From the NCBI GenBank assembly GCA_003508835.1, contig PUFA01000070.1:3534001-3598000 (forward strand): a stretch of DNA of 64,000 nucleotides. Reading direction: 5' to 3'. This document shows, piece by piece, positions 22,135 to 34,540 of the stretch (positions within the stretch are counted from its first letter, which is position 1; each line of letters opens with the position of its first letter). A program made the position numbers and the translations under genes. The notes beneath the pieces are model-generated. The model searched no databases and had not been told where the DNA came from. It saw only the letters and a list, made by a program, of their open reading frames with translations. The stretch comes from Eonycteris spelaea. Its lineage: Eukaryota > Chordata > Mammalia > Chiroptera > Pteropodidae.

Positions 22135-24192
22135 AGGCGAAACACTCTTTCTCTTGTTCCTGTCTTTACAGCTCTGTGGCAGAACTTCACTAGAGATTGC
22201 CCCTAAGGGAATTACCTCAGAGGGAGGTTGACGCACCCCAGCAAAGTGCTTCCAGAGGCAGGGTCTGCAGGGCAGATGTGGCCATGCAAGACGGCGGCCG
22301 AGGAGCCCCAGCCGAGTCCCAGCCTCACACGCCACTGGAGCAGCATGCGAAAGGTCAGCGCCCGCTGGTGAGGCAGCGACTGCCTGCTGGGGCAGATGCG
22401 AGCCAAACCACAGGCTCATTAAAGCTTGGGTGGGAGAAGTGGAGGCTCAATGCTCAAAGGAAACGACCCCTGCAACTGATGACCAGCTATTACACAAAAA
22501 AGACGGGCCACAGGTAGGACTTTGAAATTCCTAGGTCGACAAGGAGTACACAGTACGAAAACAAGCCATCTTCCGTCCTACTGGCTATTATGATATGCGC
22601 TAGATTACCAATTTTTCTTAAACTCTTTTGTAAAATACATATCCATAAAGCACAGGATACATGATGCTGCTTTTCAGGCCCCTCAAGCAGCAATATTTGT
22701 AAAACAAATTCAAGTTACAGTGTGAAGTACAGATATTCATAAGCGGTTGTCATTTTTGTTTTAACATGATACTTATGTCTCCTTCTGTACATACACATGT
22801 ATTTTAACAGCTTTAGTGAGATCGAATTTTTATACCAAAAAAACCTGTACATATATACTATATGCAATTTGATGAGTTTTAGCACTTGTCTTAATTTATG
22901 GTAGAATTATTATTTCTTAGTTGCCAAAAACAGTAATAACAATCTTGTCTTCATTTCTTTTTGAAGGTCAGTACATTTAGAAAAAAATTATTGCAATGTT
23001 TTATTTAAATAACTCCACAGGTGTTATTTTTAAAAAAAAATATATGACACAGTTAAAGTAGGACATTAAAAACCTCCTTTATGGTCCATTATTTTTCTTC
23101 CCTTCCACAGGATCCATTCACAATACTAATTCACTTGTTCAGTCTTGTGGAAAGTATTATATAACTTTTAAATTTTTTTATCTTTGAAACCTGGCATCTG
23201 TTTTAACCTCCACAGGCGAGGGGTGGAATTTTTCTACTTTGATGAAAACTGTGTTTGAAAAAGGAGAAAGACACATCCCTGCTGGAATAATGAAGAATAA
23301 TCACTAGTCTATCTGCCCTCCCCGCTTCCTGGCAGACTCCCAGCGAGGGACCGACCCTCCCTTTATCACGAAGTTGATGTTTAAGAGCTCCTCCTCCAAG
23401 GCCACAGAATTCAGCAGGGCCTGTTCTAAACAGGTCGCCCTGTCCTTTGCTGAACTCTGTCAGCTCCCAGTCAATAGACTGAGAGGCGGGGGTCCAAGCG
23501 CCCTGGAACCTGTCACCAAAGGATGGCAAGTGCCTCGAGGAAAGTCACCAAATGGGTGGGCGAGGCACAGATGCCAGTCCAGTTTAGAGGAACATGAATA
23601 CTCTAGAGACCTCTGTTGTCAGCTCTCCTTTCCTGGCTACCCGGTCCTGTGCTTTCCCATTCTACACCCTCACCCCTGAATGAGCTGCAAACAGAGTTAG
23701 TACAATGTTGCAGAAGTCTGAATGAACTATGTGTAGGAAGCTGAATATTACATATTACATACCTCATCTTATTTTGACAACCAGCTAAGAAAAAGTCTTA
23801 GCTCAATTATATCCCAATCCATTGGCACTAAACCCTTTTGCTGATACTTCCAAATTTATTTACACAAAACTCACCTATGGCCTTATTAGAATCTGAGGTA
23901 CTGCCTATCTGTTAAGTAGGCAATGATGATACACAATGCTAAAAATCCTTTAAGGGGAGCGGGTTCCCACAAAATCTTTAAAAAGTTAACTTCATTTAAT
24001 GTAAAGCTACTTCAAAATACAGCTTTAATTTGAAAGAGGCAGAAACATACCATTTTCCTGTCCTACCTACTTTGACCATTAAACTTTGGCAAGTGTGATT
24101 CGGAGGTTTTAAAACATACAGATAGACTGTAATACCAACAATTTATATTTGTCTTTTGCCATCGATCCACCTAGAGTACTGCGGGTGCTTAC
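22020..24192 (-). other. RASSF3: RASSF3 intron 2
   Basis: A 2.17-kb intron, donor GTAAGC (24192 down). Apart from a GA tract (22096-22131) and a GC-richer patch at 22200-22450, I recognise nothing in it. Confidence 0.9.
22096..22131. repeat. (GA)n / (TC)n microsatellite
   Basis: A 36-base GA repeat on the + strand. On the RASSF3 transcript it reads (UC)n, 77-112 nt before the exon 3 acceptor. Confidence 0.95.
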
Positions 24193-24300
24193 CAAGGTCA
24201 TCTTCAACTTGTCTGTGACTGCCAGGTTGTACTTATGAACTTTCTCTTTGATTTCCTCTTTGCTGAGGTGATTGTGGGTTTCCTTCTCTTTCTCCACATC
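24193..24300 (-). CDS. RASSF3: RASSF3 exon 2
   Basis: A 108-nt exon, phase 0 at both ends, between acceptor CTCTTCTAG (ending 24301) and donor GTAAGC. It encodes 36 residues: DVEKEKETHNHLSKEEIKEK, then VHKYNLAVTDKLKMTL. This lysine/glutamate-rich segment leads into the RA domain encoded by exon 3 and is nearly identical to human RASSF3 as I recall it. Exon 1, with the start codon, is not in the window; no GC-rich first-exon candidate is seen up to 64000. Confidence 0.94.
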
Positions 24301-24464
24301 CTAGAAGAGAAGCCATGCCAAACATGAGCAATCAGAGAAAAAAATGCACATAAGCCAGAATTCCTGACACACAAGACCACTATGACCACCTATGGAGCAC
24401 TTTACCTTGAAACCCTCCCCTTCTCCCACTTCTTTCTCCTCCCCCTCTCTAACACTAACCCTAA

Positions 24465-24660
24465 CAGAGAGGTCCCCAACTCCCCCACCACCAGTCTGTG
24501 GCCTGTTAGGAACAGGCCGCACAGCAGGAGGTGAGCCGCAGGCAAGCAAGCAAAGCTCCCCAGCGCAAGCATCACCGCCTCAGCTCCAGCTCAGATCATC
24601 AGGCATTAGATTCTCATAGGAGCATCGGTCCCTGGTTGCCAAAAAGGCTGAGAACCATTG
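24465..24660 (+). mobile_element. Internally deleted hAT element, copy 1
   Basis: Starts near 'AGGTCCCCAACTCCC', contains 'GTGGCCTGTTAGGAACAGGC', 'CGCACAGCAGGAGGTGAGCC' and 'CATTAGATTCTCATAGGAGC', and ends near 'GCCAAAAAGGCTGAGAACC'. Flanking duplication is imperfect. Same family and same internal junction as the 46541 copy. Confidence 0.8.
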
Positions 24661-25279
24661 CCCTCAAACATTCACCCCCTCTAACTTTCAAACTCCCCAG
24701 GCTCATCCACCAATTATGGTCTCATTCCTTCAGACTCCAGTCTTCCTGAGATATAGCAAATAAAATTAATATGTCAGTGGCTGAAAGCAATACTTTATTA
24801 ACTACTACTTTGCAAAACTATCTTTGCTAACTTTCCCTTCTGCAAAAACACCATGACCTAAGAGTCCTTGCTACATTGGCTATTTCCATTTTAAACAGTA
24901 TTTAAAGACATACCAAAAGCTTCTCTTTGGCAAATTTTATGACCTTTATGATATTTATAGCTTTACGATATTGTGCAGAAGTTAATAAATGTTAACTGGC
25001 ACTAATCACTGACCTGTCGAGTCATACACAACTACCAGAGGGTAATTTATCTTCCAAAAAAAAAAATCCTCATGTCAAGATGCAAATAGCCAGACTTCTC
25101 CTAACCCCCCACTCTCACCCTGCCTCTCTGCTCTCCAGAGGGGAGTTAAATGCTCTTATCACTATGAAGAATCCACTAATGGTTTAAAAGAGTTCAACCA
25201 ATGTATAACATGATGCATGACCAATGAGCCCACAGACAGCCACTGTGACCCAGCTACTGTGACCCAATGAAGCCAAGTA

Positions 25280-25590
25280 TGTCAGACACCTGACTTACAT
25301 CACATTTAATTCGCCCAACAACCTAACCAATTAGATATTATTAGTCCAGTGCTAAGTAAATTAACTTGCCCATAGAAACTTAATTCTGTGGCAGGGATGG
25401 AACTTACCTGAAGCCAGATCCCAAAGTAACTCCAACCATTTACTAAAATCATTAAATATCTTCCACAGGGTGTCCTCACTTGATCCTCCAGATAATGAGC
25501 TAATTAGCATCCCCATATTACAGATAGGCACGCTGAGACTCACAGAGGTCAAGTGGCTGTCCCAGCACAACCCAAATAGTTAAGAGACCA
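25280..25590 (-). repeat. MIR-like SINE remnants
   Basis: Two antisense MIR-like patches, about 25280-25380 and 25480-25590, the second with 'CATATTACAGATAGGCACGC' and 'CTCACAGAGGTCAAGTGGCT'. Confidence 0.55.
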
Positions 25591-26345
25591 AACTCAAATC
25601 TAATCCAGGTTTCTACTAAATCGAACAGGTAGGCGTCCCCACTGTTCCCACGACGGTATCTGAAAGGTTAAAGAAGGCTGCACAGTCAGATTCGAACCTG
25701 AGAGGCAGCTCGGAAAAGATGAAGGGATCTGACCATCTTCAAGACAAAGAGAGGAAGAGCAATGAAAGTCAGATGATTGATCCCCCCAAATAAAACCTTT
25801 GAAGAGGTGCTGCTTTCCCAGCCGGGATACATCACACCATCCTCCCAGCCGGAGATGTGCAAGCATCGTTCCCATCTACTCACTGTGAGCTCCTGTTACA
25901 CAGATGCACGCTTGGAATGACTACTACAGAACTTGTGAGAACACCATACGACTATAAAACAGCTCCTGATCCACTCAGGTCTCAGGTTCTTTGATTTCAG
26001 ACCCTGAGAGGGGTCTGCTGACTAGAAACTATCTCATAACTTTTCAACTTCAGCACTGTCTTGGTGAAGTCTGACAGGTCAGCAGTAGATAACTGGAAAA
26101 ATTTCAGCACAAGATAGTATGGTCCTTCCCTGACTCAGGAGCCAGCCTCAAACTCCCTTGGGAGTGAGCATTCTATCTGCCAACGTAAAATCCCCAGGCA
26201 ATCTTATTTTTGGTGTCACTGGTGGGAGGGGAGGGGAAAGCTGCAGATTGAAATAACTTTTCAGAAGCTTCAATGACTATTTCCAAGGAAACTTAAAACA
26301 CATAAGGCATCTCTCTGCTCACCCTGTCTTTCCGATCTATTTCAT

Positions 26346-26361
26346 GGGGGGGGGGGGGGGG
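26346..26361 (+). repeat. Poly(G) run of 16
   Basis: An uninterrupted run of 16 G. Such runs are error-prone in sequencing, so its true length is uncertain. Confidence 0.95.
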
Positions 26362-26784
26362 AGGCAAAGGGCGCTGTAGAAAGTGCCCCATTCCAGCAAG
26401 ACGCGGGCTTTAATCCTGAGTTGGTCACCAATTAAACCCCATGGGACTTAGTCACCTCTCTTAGTCTGCTCCCTCATTTTCCACCAGATAAAAGGACCAG
26501 AGTAGATCAGCTTGAAGCCACTTCCTGGCCCAACTGGATAATTTTAAAGAGATCTAATGCTCTTCTCACTGGTGTGACCAATGGGGCAAGATGTTTCCAT
26601 TTGAAGAACCAAGGAAACTAAAGACTCAGTATTAAAACTTTGCAAAATAGCTAACTGCACAAATACTGTGGTATATATACCCCAGGGGCTCACTAAATAA
26701 GAATAGAGAAGTCTAAGAATGAAGAGAAGATGGGGTGATGGGAACAATTAAGATCAAAGAGCAGGATCGAGTCAGTTGGGTCAG

Positions 26785-27115
26785 TTCTTTTTTATTATTA
26801 AATGTATTGGGGTAACACTGGTTACATAAATTTTAAGTGCACCACTTTACAACACAACATCTGTGCCCTCCACTGTGTGCTCACCACCCGCGGCCGAGCC
26901 TCTGTCCGTCACCATATATATTTGACCCCCTTTACCCTTTTCCCCCTTCCCCTCTGGTAACAGTCATTCTGTTGTCTATATCTATGAGTCTCTTTGTTTG
27001 TTCTTTTGTTGCTTTTTATTTTAAATCCCACATACCAGTGAAATCATACAGTTCTTTTCCTCTTCCGTCTGACTTATTTCACTTAGCACCAGTGTGGTCA
27101 GTTCTTAACTACAGG
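26785..27115 (-). mobile_element. L1 3' end, antisense
   Basis: 'AAATGTATTGGGGTAACACT', 'GTGTGCTCACCACCCGCGGC', 'CGTCACCATATATATTTGAC' and 'CTGACTTATTTCACTTAGCA' follow the reverse of an L1 3' region that I associate with bat genomes. It matches in reverse the end of the sense L1 near 53.3 kb. Confidence 0.65.
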
Positions 27116-27429
27116 TTTGGGTGATGTTTACTGGACTTAGTTAGCATCCACCCTTAGGCCCCTCACGTCAGCATTCCCAGAAAATGGAGGAAAATCAAAG
27201 GAGAAAGCCAGTCTGGGAAGAGAAGCATTCTCTGGATCGTCCACAAATGGATAACTGAGACATGCTTGTGTAATAACCTTTCAGAGATTAGAAACCCAGG
27301 AAACTATAGGGAGCAATAACAGAAAAGAGCTGAACACAAGGACCTTCAAGATCCCTTCAAGTCTGAACTGTCAGTATTAAAAGATCAACTGGAAAGTAAA
27401 TCTCAGAGAAGCATCTTAAACCTAAAAGG

Positions 27430-27595
27430 CTATGATCCTGTTTTTTTGTTTTTTTGTGTGTTCTTTTTTTTACTGAGATATATTGGCATACAACATTGTA
27501 TTCATTTTCGATGTACAACATAAGGATTTGATTTACGTATATATCACAAAATGATCACCATAATAACGTTATTAACACCCATCACCTGTTTATTT
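27430..27595 (-). mobile_element. L1 3' end fragment, antisense
   Basis: 'ACTGAGATATATTGGCATAC', 'TTCGATGTACAACATAAGGA' and 'ATATATCACAAAATGATCAC' are the antisense of an L1M-type 3' UTR. Confidence 0.75.
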
Positions 27596-28161
27596 TTTTT
27601 CTTGCAATGAGAACTTTTAAGATCTACTCTCTGATGTGAGTCAACCGATGCAGCATTTGCACACCAAGGCCACAGAACCAGGCCTGCTCACTGACTAAAT
27701 ATTTGCTGGGCTTCTGCTGTGCACCAGGCACTTGCCTGATTGTGGGGATCTCACCTCCACTCTCATGGTGCTTCCTGTCCAGCACAGGCTGAGGAGGAGT
27801 GAGGATTGTCAAAGAAAAAGGGCTTCCAAAATGGTAGCTGAGCCCGGTTTCTCCGAGTGGAGGAGTCCAGCCATGGGGGGAAAGACACGGGAGTCACAAG
27901 CTTAGGCCCCGGGGTGAAGGACAGTGGTTTCTTTTAGTGTCAGAACTAGAGAGTCTCCCGATTTGGAAAACTTCCCAATCATTTACCCCTTTACTAGAGA
28001 CCCCCTTTCCTCGAACATAGAGAAGAATCCTCCAGCCCTTCCTTCAAATACATTGCCTTGGGGAATACAGCTGTCTTAGCGGGAAGGAGGAGAAAAACAT
28101 GGAAGCCAGAAGGGAGAGAGTAGGTACAATGAGTACGAAGGATGAAGGCAAGAAGAGAGTC

Positions 28162-28190
<29 letters not shown>
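28162..28190 (+). repeat. (AAAAC)n simple repeat
   Basis: About 29 bases of AAAAC units. Confidence 0.9.
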
Positions 28191-28192
<2 letters not shown>

Positions 28193-28934
28193 TGTGTGGC
28201 GGCACGGCACTGATAAAAGCATAAACATTCATCTCTAATCGCATTGGTGAGGAGAGGAAACGGCATGGGTGCAGCCTGTGAGCGCATCGGTTGTTGTTCT
28301 TGGCAGCAGGGAGGCGTATGATGCCACCACGCCTGAGCGTGTGTGTTTGGGAAGTTGCAAGTCATCTTTTTTATAAGCGACTCTTCCTTTATATTCCCCC
28401 GAATCCTCCAGTTCTCTCGGGTTCTCAGAGGAGAGTTCTTCCACACTAAAGGACAAACCTCAGACTCTTCTCTCACATTTTCATCCAGCAAGTCCTTGAG
28501 GGCTGCTCTTGGGTTACTTCAGTTCCTGGGTGGGGTCACATTGCTGTTTTTTTTCCACCGGTGAACTTTCTCATAGGGGACACGCCCTTCTCCACAGACA
28601 CACAGCAATCCTCACGCAGCATGGCCCAGGCTGTGCTAAAAGAGTGTGGCCTAATCCCATGTGAAAACGGTTCACTAATTAAGATCCTCCAAGAATATAC
28701 TTCTGTAGACATGGCCAAAGGGTCTGGGAATTATTTATACTAACTATTTCTTGCTAACTTTACTGTTTCTAAAATTATGTCAAAACTTTAAAAAAACATT
28801 TAAGTTAAAAATATAACAACTATATGTATATATAAAGCAACTGGGAGCGGCTGTGTTCAAGAGACGGAGTGAGAACAGGAACGTGACCCTGTCACTCCCT
28901 GTTTTAGGTTATTGAAGGCTTATGGCCCAGGGTA

Positions 28935-29100
28935 TGGATACACTTAGGTCTGAATTACAGCCCTGCCACGTTCTGTGTGACCAAAGGCAAGTTATTTAAC
29001 CTCCCTGAGTCTCAGTTTTCTCATCTTATTAAAATGTGCAAACCAACACATACTTCATAGAACTGTTATGAAAATGATACAACCTATTATTCAGCTATTT
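28935..29100 (+). repeat. MIR SINE
   Basis: 'TGTGACCAAAGGCAAGTTAT', 'TTAACCTCCCTGAGTCTCAG' and 'TTTTCTCATCTTATTAAAAT' are the MIR core. Confidence 0.8.
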
Positions 29101-32100
29101 ATTGACTGCCTACTGATGCTTGGCTCTGTGCCAAACACTTAAAGCTGGGGAAGACAGTTGTGGTTCCTGTCTATTCTGCCTTTTCTTGGCTGACAACTTA
29201 ATCAGATTTGTCTTATCCCCAGCCCAATCCCTTTGCTATTTTATTTGGGGGGGGGGTCTTTTTTGGAGGGGTTGCATCACAGACCTCTTTCATAAATAAA
29301 ACTACTGACCCTTTTTAAAAAGTGCAAACAGCATAATTCTCTGATTGAGTAGGAACAACACATGCACAGTGCCCAATGTCAAGGGCGTGACACACTCAGC
29401 ATCTGTAAATGGTGTCATCACCTCACCACCAGTGGTCCCACAGCTTTCACGTGGAGCTGCTGGAGCTGCTCTGACCCCTGGCCAGGTCCAGGGTCCAGCT
29501 GTGTCCGTGGAGAAGGGTAAACTTATCAGGCTAACAGGTGCTTTCTCTAAGTGAGGCTAGACTCCAAGCTCATGGATTCCTACTTTTCATCTCATTTCCA
29601 AGTGTGGAAAAACCCCAGCCTGATGTCCCAAATAGAGTTGGGTACCCAGTGCAATACAGACAGAACACATGCCAGTCCTGCATTGTTTACAGAATAAGAC
29701 ATCAAGCACCCATTATCCTAAGACCACACTTCCTTGGAGCAGGGGGCCCTGCTGCAAACGGAATTCAGGGATAGCTCGAGCAGAACGGAGTCTTGGTTTT
29801 GGTAAGGACCCATGAGACATCTTCCTTCCCAACTCCGTTCCAACAGAGACACCAAATTAAGTATTGTGTGCTGCTGCTGCTGTGTTCTCACGGCACCAGT
29901 CTTGACCATCGGCTGGGTGCCACGTCTAGAGACTCACGCTTATCTTGGTGTCTGGCCATGGCAAGCTGATTCATCTTGGCCATGCTAGGATTTTTTCCCC
30001 TGCCAGATGAGAAGATTTTTTGAAATCACAGGATATAGAGTTAGGGCCCCTTTCCATTCATCTGAGGATTCAGGGGCACATCTTGCCCAAATTCAGTTTG
30101 TGGGAAACTGTTCTATGCAGCCGCTTGTTTGCTCTTCATGTTTTCTAATAGTGAAGAAAAAGGAAGGGGAGGGATGTAACACCCCTCATCGTCCTTGTAT
30201 CACTTATCTCAGAGGAGGAAAAGTCCATGGAAATTTGGAGGGCGGCTAACAGGACAAAGACAAGGACAAGGCACACAGCACTGCCGAACAGGAGGGCACC
30301 ACGCTCCGAAACAGTGCCTCACGGAACACCGATTCTTCAAGATGCTCTACAAAGAGAAAAGGCACTCCTTGTTTCTCCTCTCCTTCCCCACCCCTTAGAG
30401 ATTCCCGAAGTGTTGTAGAACGCTAAAGGCTCCGAGAAGCCCAGCAGTTAAGAAAACGTAAGCACACAGCAAGAAAACTTTGAGAACAAACCTGATGATG
30501 TTGTAACTGTGACATTCATTAACAAATGGCACATGAGGCAAAAACAGATACTGCTTTTATTAATTATTCACTTAGTGAGTGGATTCTGTATTCATTAGGA
30601 GATATTAGCACACCCAAACCACATCTGTTGAACTTAACAATTTTAAACCACCTCTTTATCCCCAAGGCCACTTGTTAAACAAAAAAGAACAGCAGAAGGG
30701 AGTCTAGGTGGGTATTTTAGATAACTTCTAAAAAAAATGGACTTCAAAAATAGAACTAGGCAGCAACCTTATAAGGATGCAACACTGCACTAGCCTTCTC
30801 TCAAATACACTTGAGCCTGAGAGAGAGAAAGATGTAAGTGTGCCATCTATTGCCTTTAGATTCTTCCAGCCTTATCCCCTCCTACCACGTACAGCCCTAC
30901 ACCACTCAGCCATGCTTAACTCTCAAGTGAGGAGCCCTCCTAAGAGCACCACGTGCACCCCACCCTGCGCGCCTCACCTTGTGATCCTCCCATTCAAAGC
31001 CCGCCCCACCCAGGAAGCTGGCCTACCCACAACAGCCCTCACCCACCTCTGTCTTAGAAACCCCAAACCCTATGCTACTCCATCAGGGCAAGTTTCGCAC
31101 CCACAGCACCTTCTAGGGTTTGCTGTTTCATGTTTGCTCCTGCCTCCAAACAAGCCGCAGGGTTTTTAAACCTCCCTCCTGAATACTGTGCTGGAACTAG
31201 CTCCATGCTGGGCATGCAGGAGGGGCTCCTTCCTTTCTGACTGATTCTATCTGGCCACAGAGCCCGCAGCTACAAGACTGTGTTTACAATCAATCCTCTT
31301 TTGTCCATCTTATCAATCTGCATGGGGTTTTTTGTTTGCCTCTCAAAACTGGATGAATCTGCAAGGGCACACAAAAGGCCTTTATAATACCAGATACAGA
31401 GCTTTCTACGCTTCTGTTATCCATCTGCACCATCAAAGAAGAGAGTCCTTCAAAGCATGCCCCTTAAATACCCTCGCACACCCGGGGCAGTGGGAGCAGG
31501 CACGGGCCCAGCATGTTAATAAGATTAATTGCAGTTGTGATACACATTAAAAGAGTTTCATCTGGGCCTCCCATGACCTCACTTTTCAAAACCCCTGGTT
31601 ACCAGTCCGCCATACCCTATATGGTTGTCCTTTGAAAACCGGGTCGCGTGCCAATAGTCAAACAGCCACTCATTTGTTTGGAGCCAGAAAACAAACTTGG
31701 AGGTGGACCAGTCTCCCCAGAGTGCCCCAGCTTGAGGTCCCAACCTCAAGGCATACCAGATTACACTCAGTAATCCCAGTGACATGTTTTCAAAGGGAGT
31801 CAATTAAGATGCTATTCATTTCTGAAAGGTGATACATTTCACAACTGGTTTTAACTTTCTTCAAATTCTAGGTGAGCTAGGTAACAAAGAAATGAGAGAT
31901 TATGAGAGGCCTCAGAGCCAATCGGCCTTGATAATTAGAAAAAGACTGTGGCCCAAGGTGAGTCAGCACTCCTGCCTCAGCCTACCTCTCTTGAGGTCTC
32001 CACCAGAACGGAAGCAGCAGTGAATTCTCATGTTTTCACAGGAAGGCATGTCCTCAAGTACTCGGCTCCCATGGTTATTAAAACAGAGCACTGGACTATG

Positions 32101-32136
32101 GTCCCTTCCAGCAGTGAGTGTTCTAATACCCTATAC

Positions 32137-32359
32137 CAGCGGTCCCCAACCTTTGTGGCACCAGGGACCGGTACCCCTATGAGAATCTAATGCCTCATGA
32201 TCTGAGGTGGGCTGAGGCGGTGATGCTAGTGCTGGGGAGCAGCTGCAATTACAGACGAAGCTTCGCTCACTGGCCCACTGCTCACCTCCTGCTGTGTGGC
32301 CCAATTCCTAACAGGCCGCGGACCAGGACCGGTCCACAGCCGGGGGTTGGGGATCCCTG
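32137..32359 (-). mobile_element. Internally deleted hAT element, copy 2
   Basis: Reverse-oriented copy of the same family, starting CAGCGGTCCCCAACC and ending GGTTGGGGATCCCTG. It contains 'CTATGAGAATCTAATGCCTC' and 'CTCACCTCCTGCTGTGTGGC'. The 8 bases before it (CCCTATAC, 32129-32136) and after it (CTCTATAC, 32360-32367) agree at 7 of 8 positions, the 8-bp target duplication typical of hAT. Confidence 0.85.
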
Positions 32360-34399
32360 CTCTATACCATCTACAACACTACCTTAATCAGGTACCTACA
32401 AAAAGGCCATTGGGTATTATGCAAAGTAACTGGAAAACTAAAGGTGAGACTGTGGAAAAGCCAGGAGGGAAGTTAAAACTGCCACTACAATGCCAGGCAG
32501 TGGCACAGCGCCCAGCCTAAATTCTCGATTCGACATCTCAACCCTCACGGTTCTAGGGTCACCCAGCAGCCCCCACCTCCTTTGGCTAACAGCAGTTACA
32601 ACTGTGCCTCTGGAACCACTGTCCACTACTCCAGGTTAGCCCGGGGATACTAGAGGCTCTTACCAAGGTCAGAGTTTGGATGCCCGGCCTCGCGGCCACC
32701 TTATCCTTTACGGAACCTTTGACCCTTGGCGGCAGGAGTGGTTCGGAGGAAGGGAATGAGCGAGCTCATCTGGAGGCGAGCCAGCAGGAAGCATGAAGGA
32801 ATTCTGCAGCAACCACAGAGGAGGCAGCGGAGCCCATCTGGGCAACGCAGCAGGCTCGGGGTTCTCCAGCCCCACCAATGTTAGGAATCTGAAAATCAAG
32901 GGCCCTGAGAATAAATGGAGTTGCCAGCTGACACCTGAATTGAACGGAACATGAGGAGTCTCAAGAAAATTAGAAATGTCTGTAGACCGGCACTCCAAGA
33001 AAAACTGTCAGAAGCAAGCTTATCCAAATATTATCTCGTGTCTTCTTCCCTGCCAATTATAATCTGGAGTCTGAATAAAAAGACTTCAAAGCAACTTAGG
33101 TTCTACGTTTTCAGGCAACAAAGAGTTTAAAAGTGCAGATGCGGACTTACTGGTTCAGGATGACAATGTCCAGGGACACAACACAATCACAGTAACTCCT
33201 TTAAGGCCTGAATTCGTAAATCCTGAGGTACCGCTCCTTGCAGCGTCTCTAATGCACTAGCCCCAACCCACCTGCAGAGCTCTCTCGCGCACCATCCGAG
33301 CCACAGGGATGGCGCCGCAGGAGCAGGGAGAGACTCGGCAGTCCTTCTAAGCCAGGTGCCCAGATCACGGATTTTTTTTTTTTTTTAAACAGACAAACTT
33401 GAAAGTCTGAGGGGGCCGCAAGAAGTTAAACTGTTTTATAACACTCTCGTTCCCATTCATTCAATCCATCCCCTCTCCCTGAATTCTCCTCCTCTCGTAC
33501 ACGCCACTCAAGATGGCTCTGTTGACTGTCTGTTCGTAGCCCTTAAAAGGCATGGCTGAAGTACCAAGTGTACAGGGGTTCCATCTTCTGCCACAGGCAA
33601 TACATGAAGAATAAAGATAGATCCTCGTATGCTGCCCTCCATTCTCAGAATGCCCATATGTGCAGAAAACGGCACATGAAGGACACACACATCCAGCCCC
33701 GTCCACCTCGGCAGCCATTTCTTTCACAGAGGCAGCCCAAGGTGTTGGTTTTATCTGAGGAATCACCCTCCTCCTTCATATGAAGGAGGTAAAAGGACTT
33801 CGGAGTCATAAAAAGATGTTAGAGCAATTCTGATAAAAATCAGGTGGATTAGTACCTTGAAGAGCTTCACGTAAGCAATTTCCTTCTAAAAATACTCTTT
33901 TCTACAGAAATCTCCTCCTGCCCTCCGCCTTATAGATGGGGTGAGAAACACAAAAGTCACGAGGAGAATGTCAGGGACATAAGTTAGTCAGGCAGGGGCT
34001 TGGGATCAATCAGGCGACACCCAAAGAAAGACCAGAAGGGGAGAGGACCAGGGAAGCAGACCCCCTACTAGAAGGTTGCCCAAGGGCCCGCACCCCTGGC
34101 CCGCCCACCTCCCCCGCCTCACGGAACCCAGCCAGGGGCCCGCTCCCAGCCCAGACCTTTGAGGGTTCGGGCTGTGTCCAAAACAAACACTTGAACTTTA
34201 TATTTAGAAGGGAGGAAAAAACGTCCTTTCAGTACACCTCCCCCATCTGGCTTCCTTCTCCTTTCTGGTCCCTCTTCCAAACCCTGGCCTGGAAGAACTA
34301 GCTAGCCCAAAGCCCTGAGGGGGACAGAGGCAGGGAGGAGGGTGGCAGCAGCTGCTCTTAGTGAACCCTATCATCACCGAGTTCCAAAGTGCCACACCC

Positions 34400-34540
34400 C
34401 TCACAACCTGACTTGGGATTCTCACAATAACCCTGGAATTGGGTACTACTATTATCTAATTTTGCAAATAGGAAAGTGGAGACTTACGAGAATTAACATG
34501 CATTAAGGTTCCTATTCAGGTCTGTCTGATTCAGAGCCAA
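34400..34540 (-). repeat. MIR-like SINE remnant
   Basis: 'ATTCTCACAATAACCCTGGA' and 'TTTTGCAAATAGGAAAGTGG' in antisense MIR order. Confidence 0.5.

Noticed and set aside
27994..28491. 165-codon open frame on the - strand
   Set aside because: No recognisable domain, no splice context; it includes translation of an (AAAAC)n repeat. Open frames of this size occur by chance in 64 kb.
33200..34160. GC-richer stretches considered for RASSF3 exon 1 or a CpG island
   Set aside because: Few CpGs, and no sequence resembling the RASSF3 N-terminus (MSSGYSSLEED-type) on the - strand.
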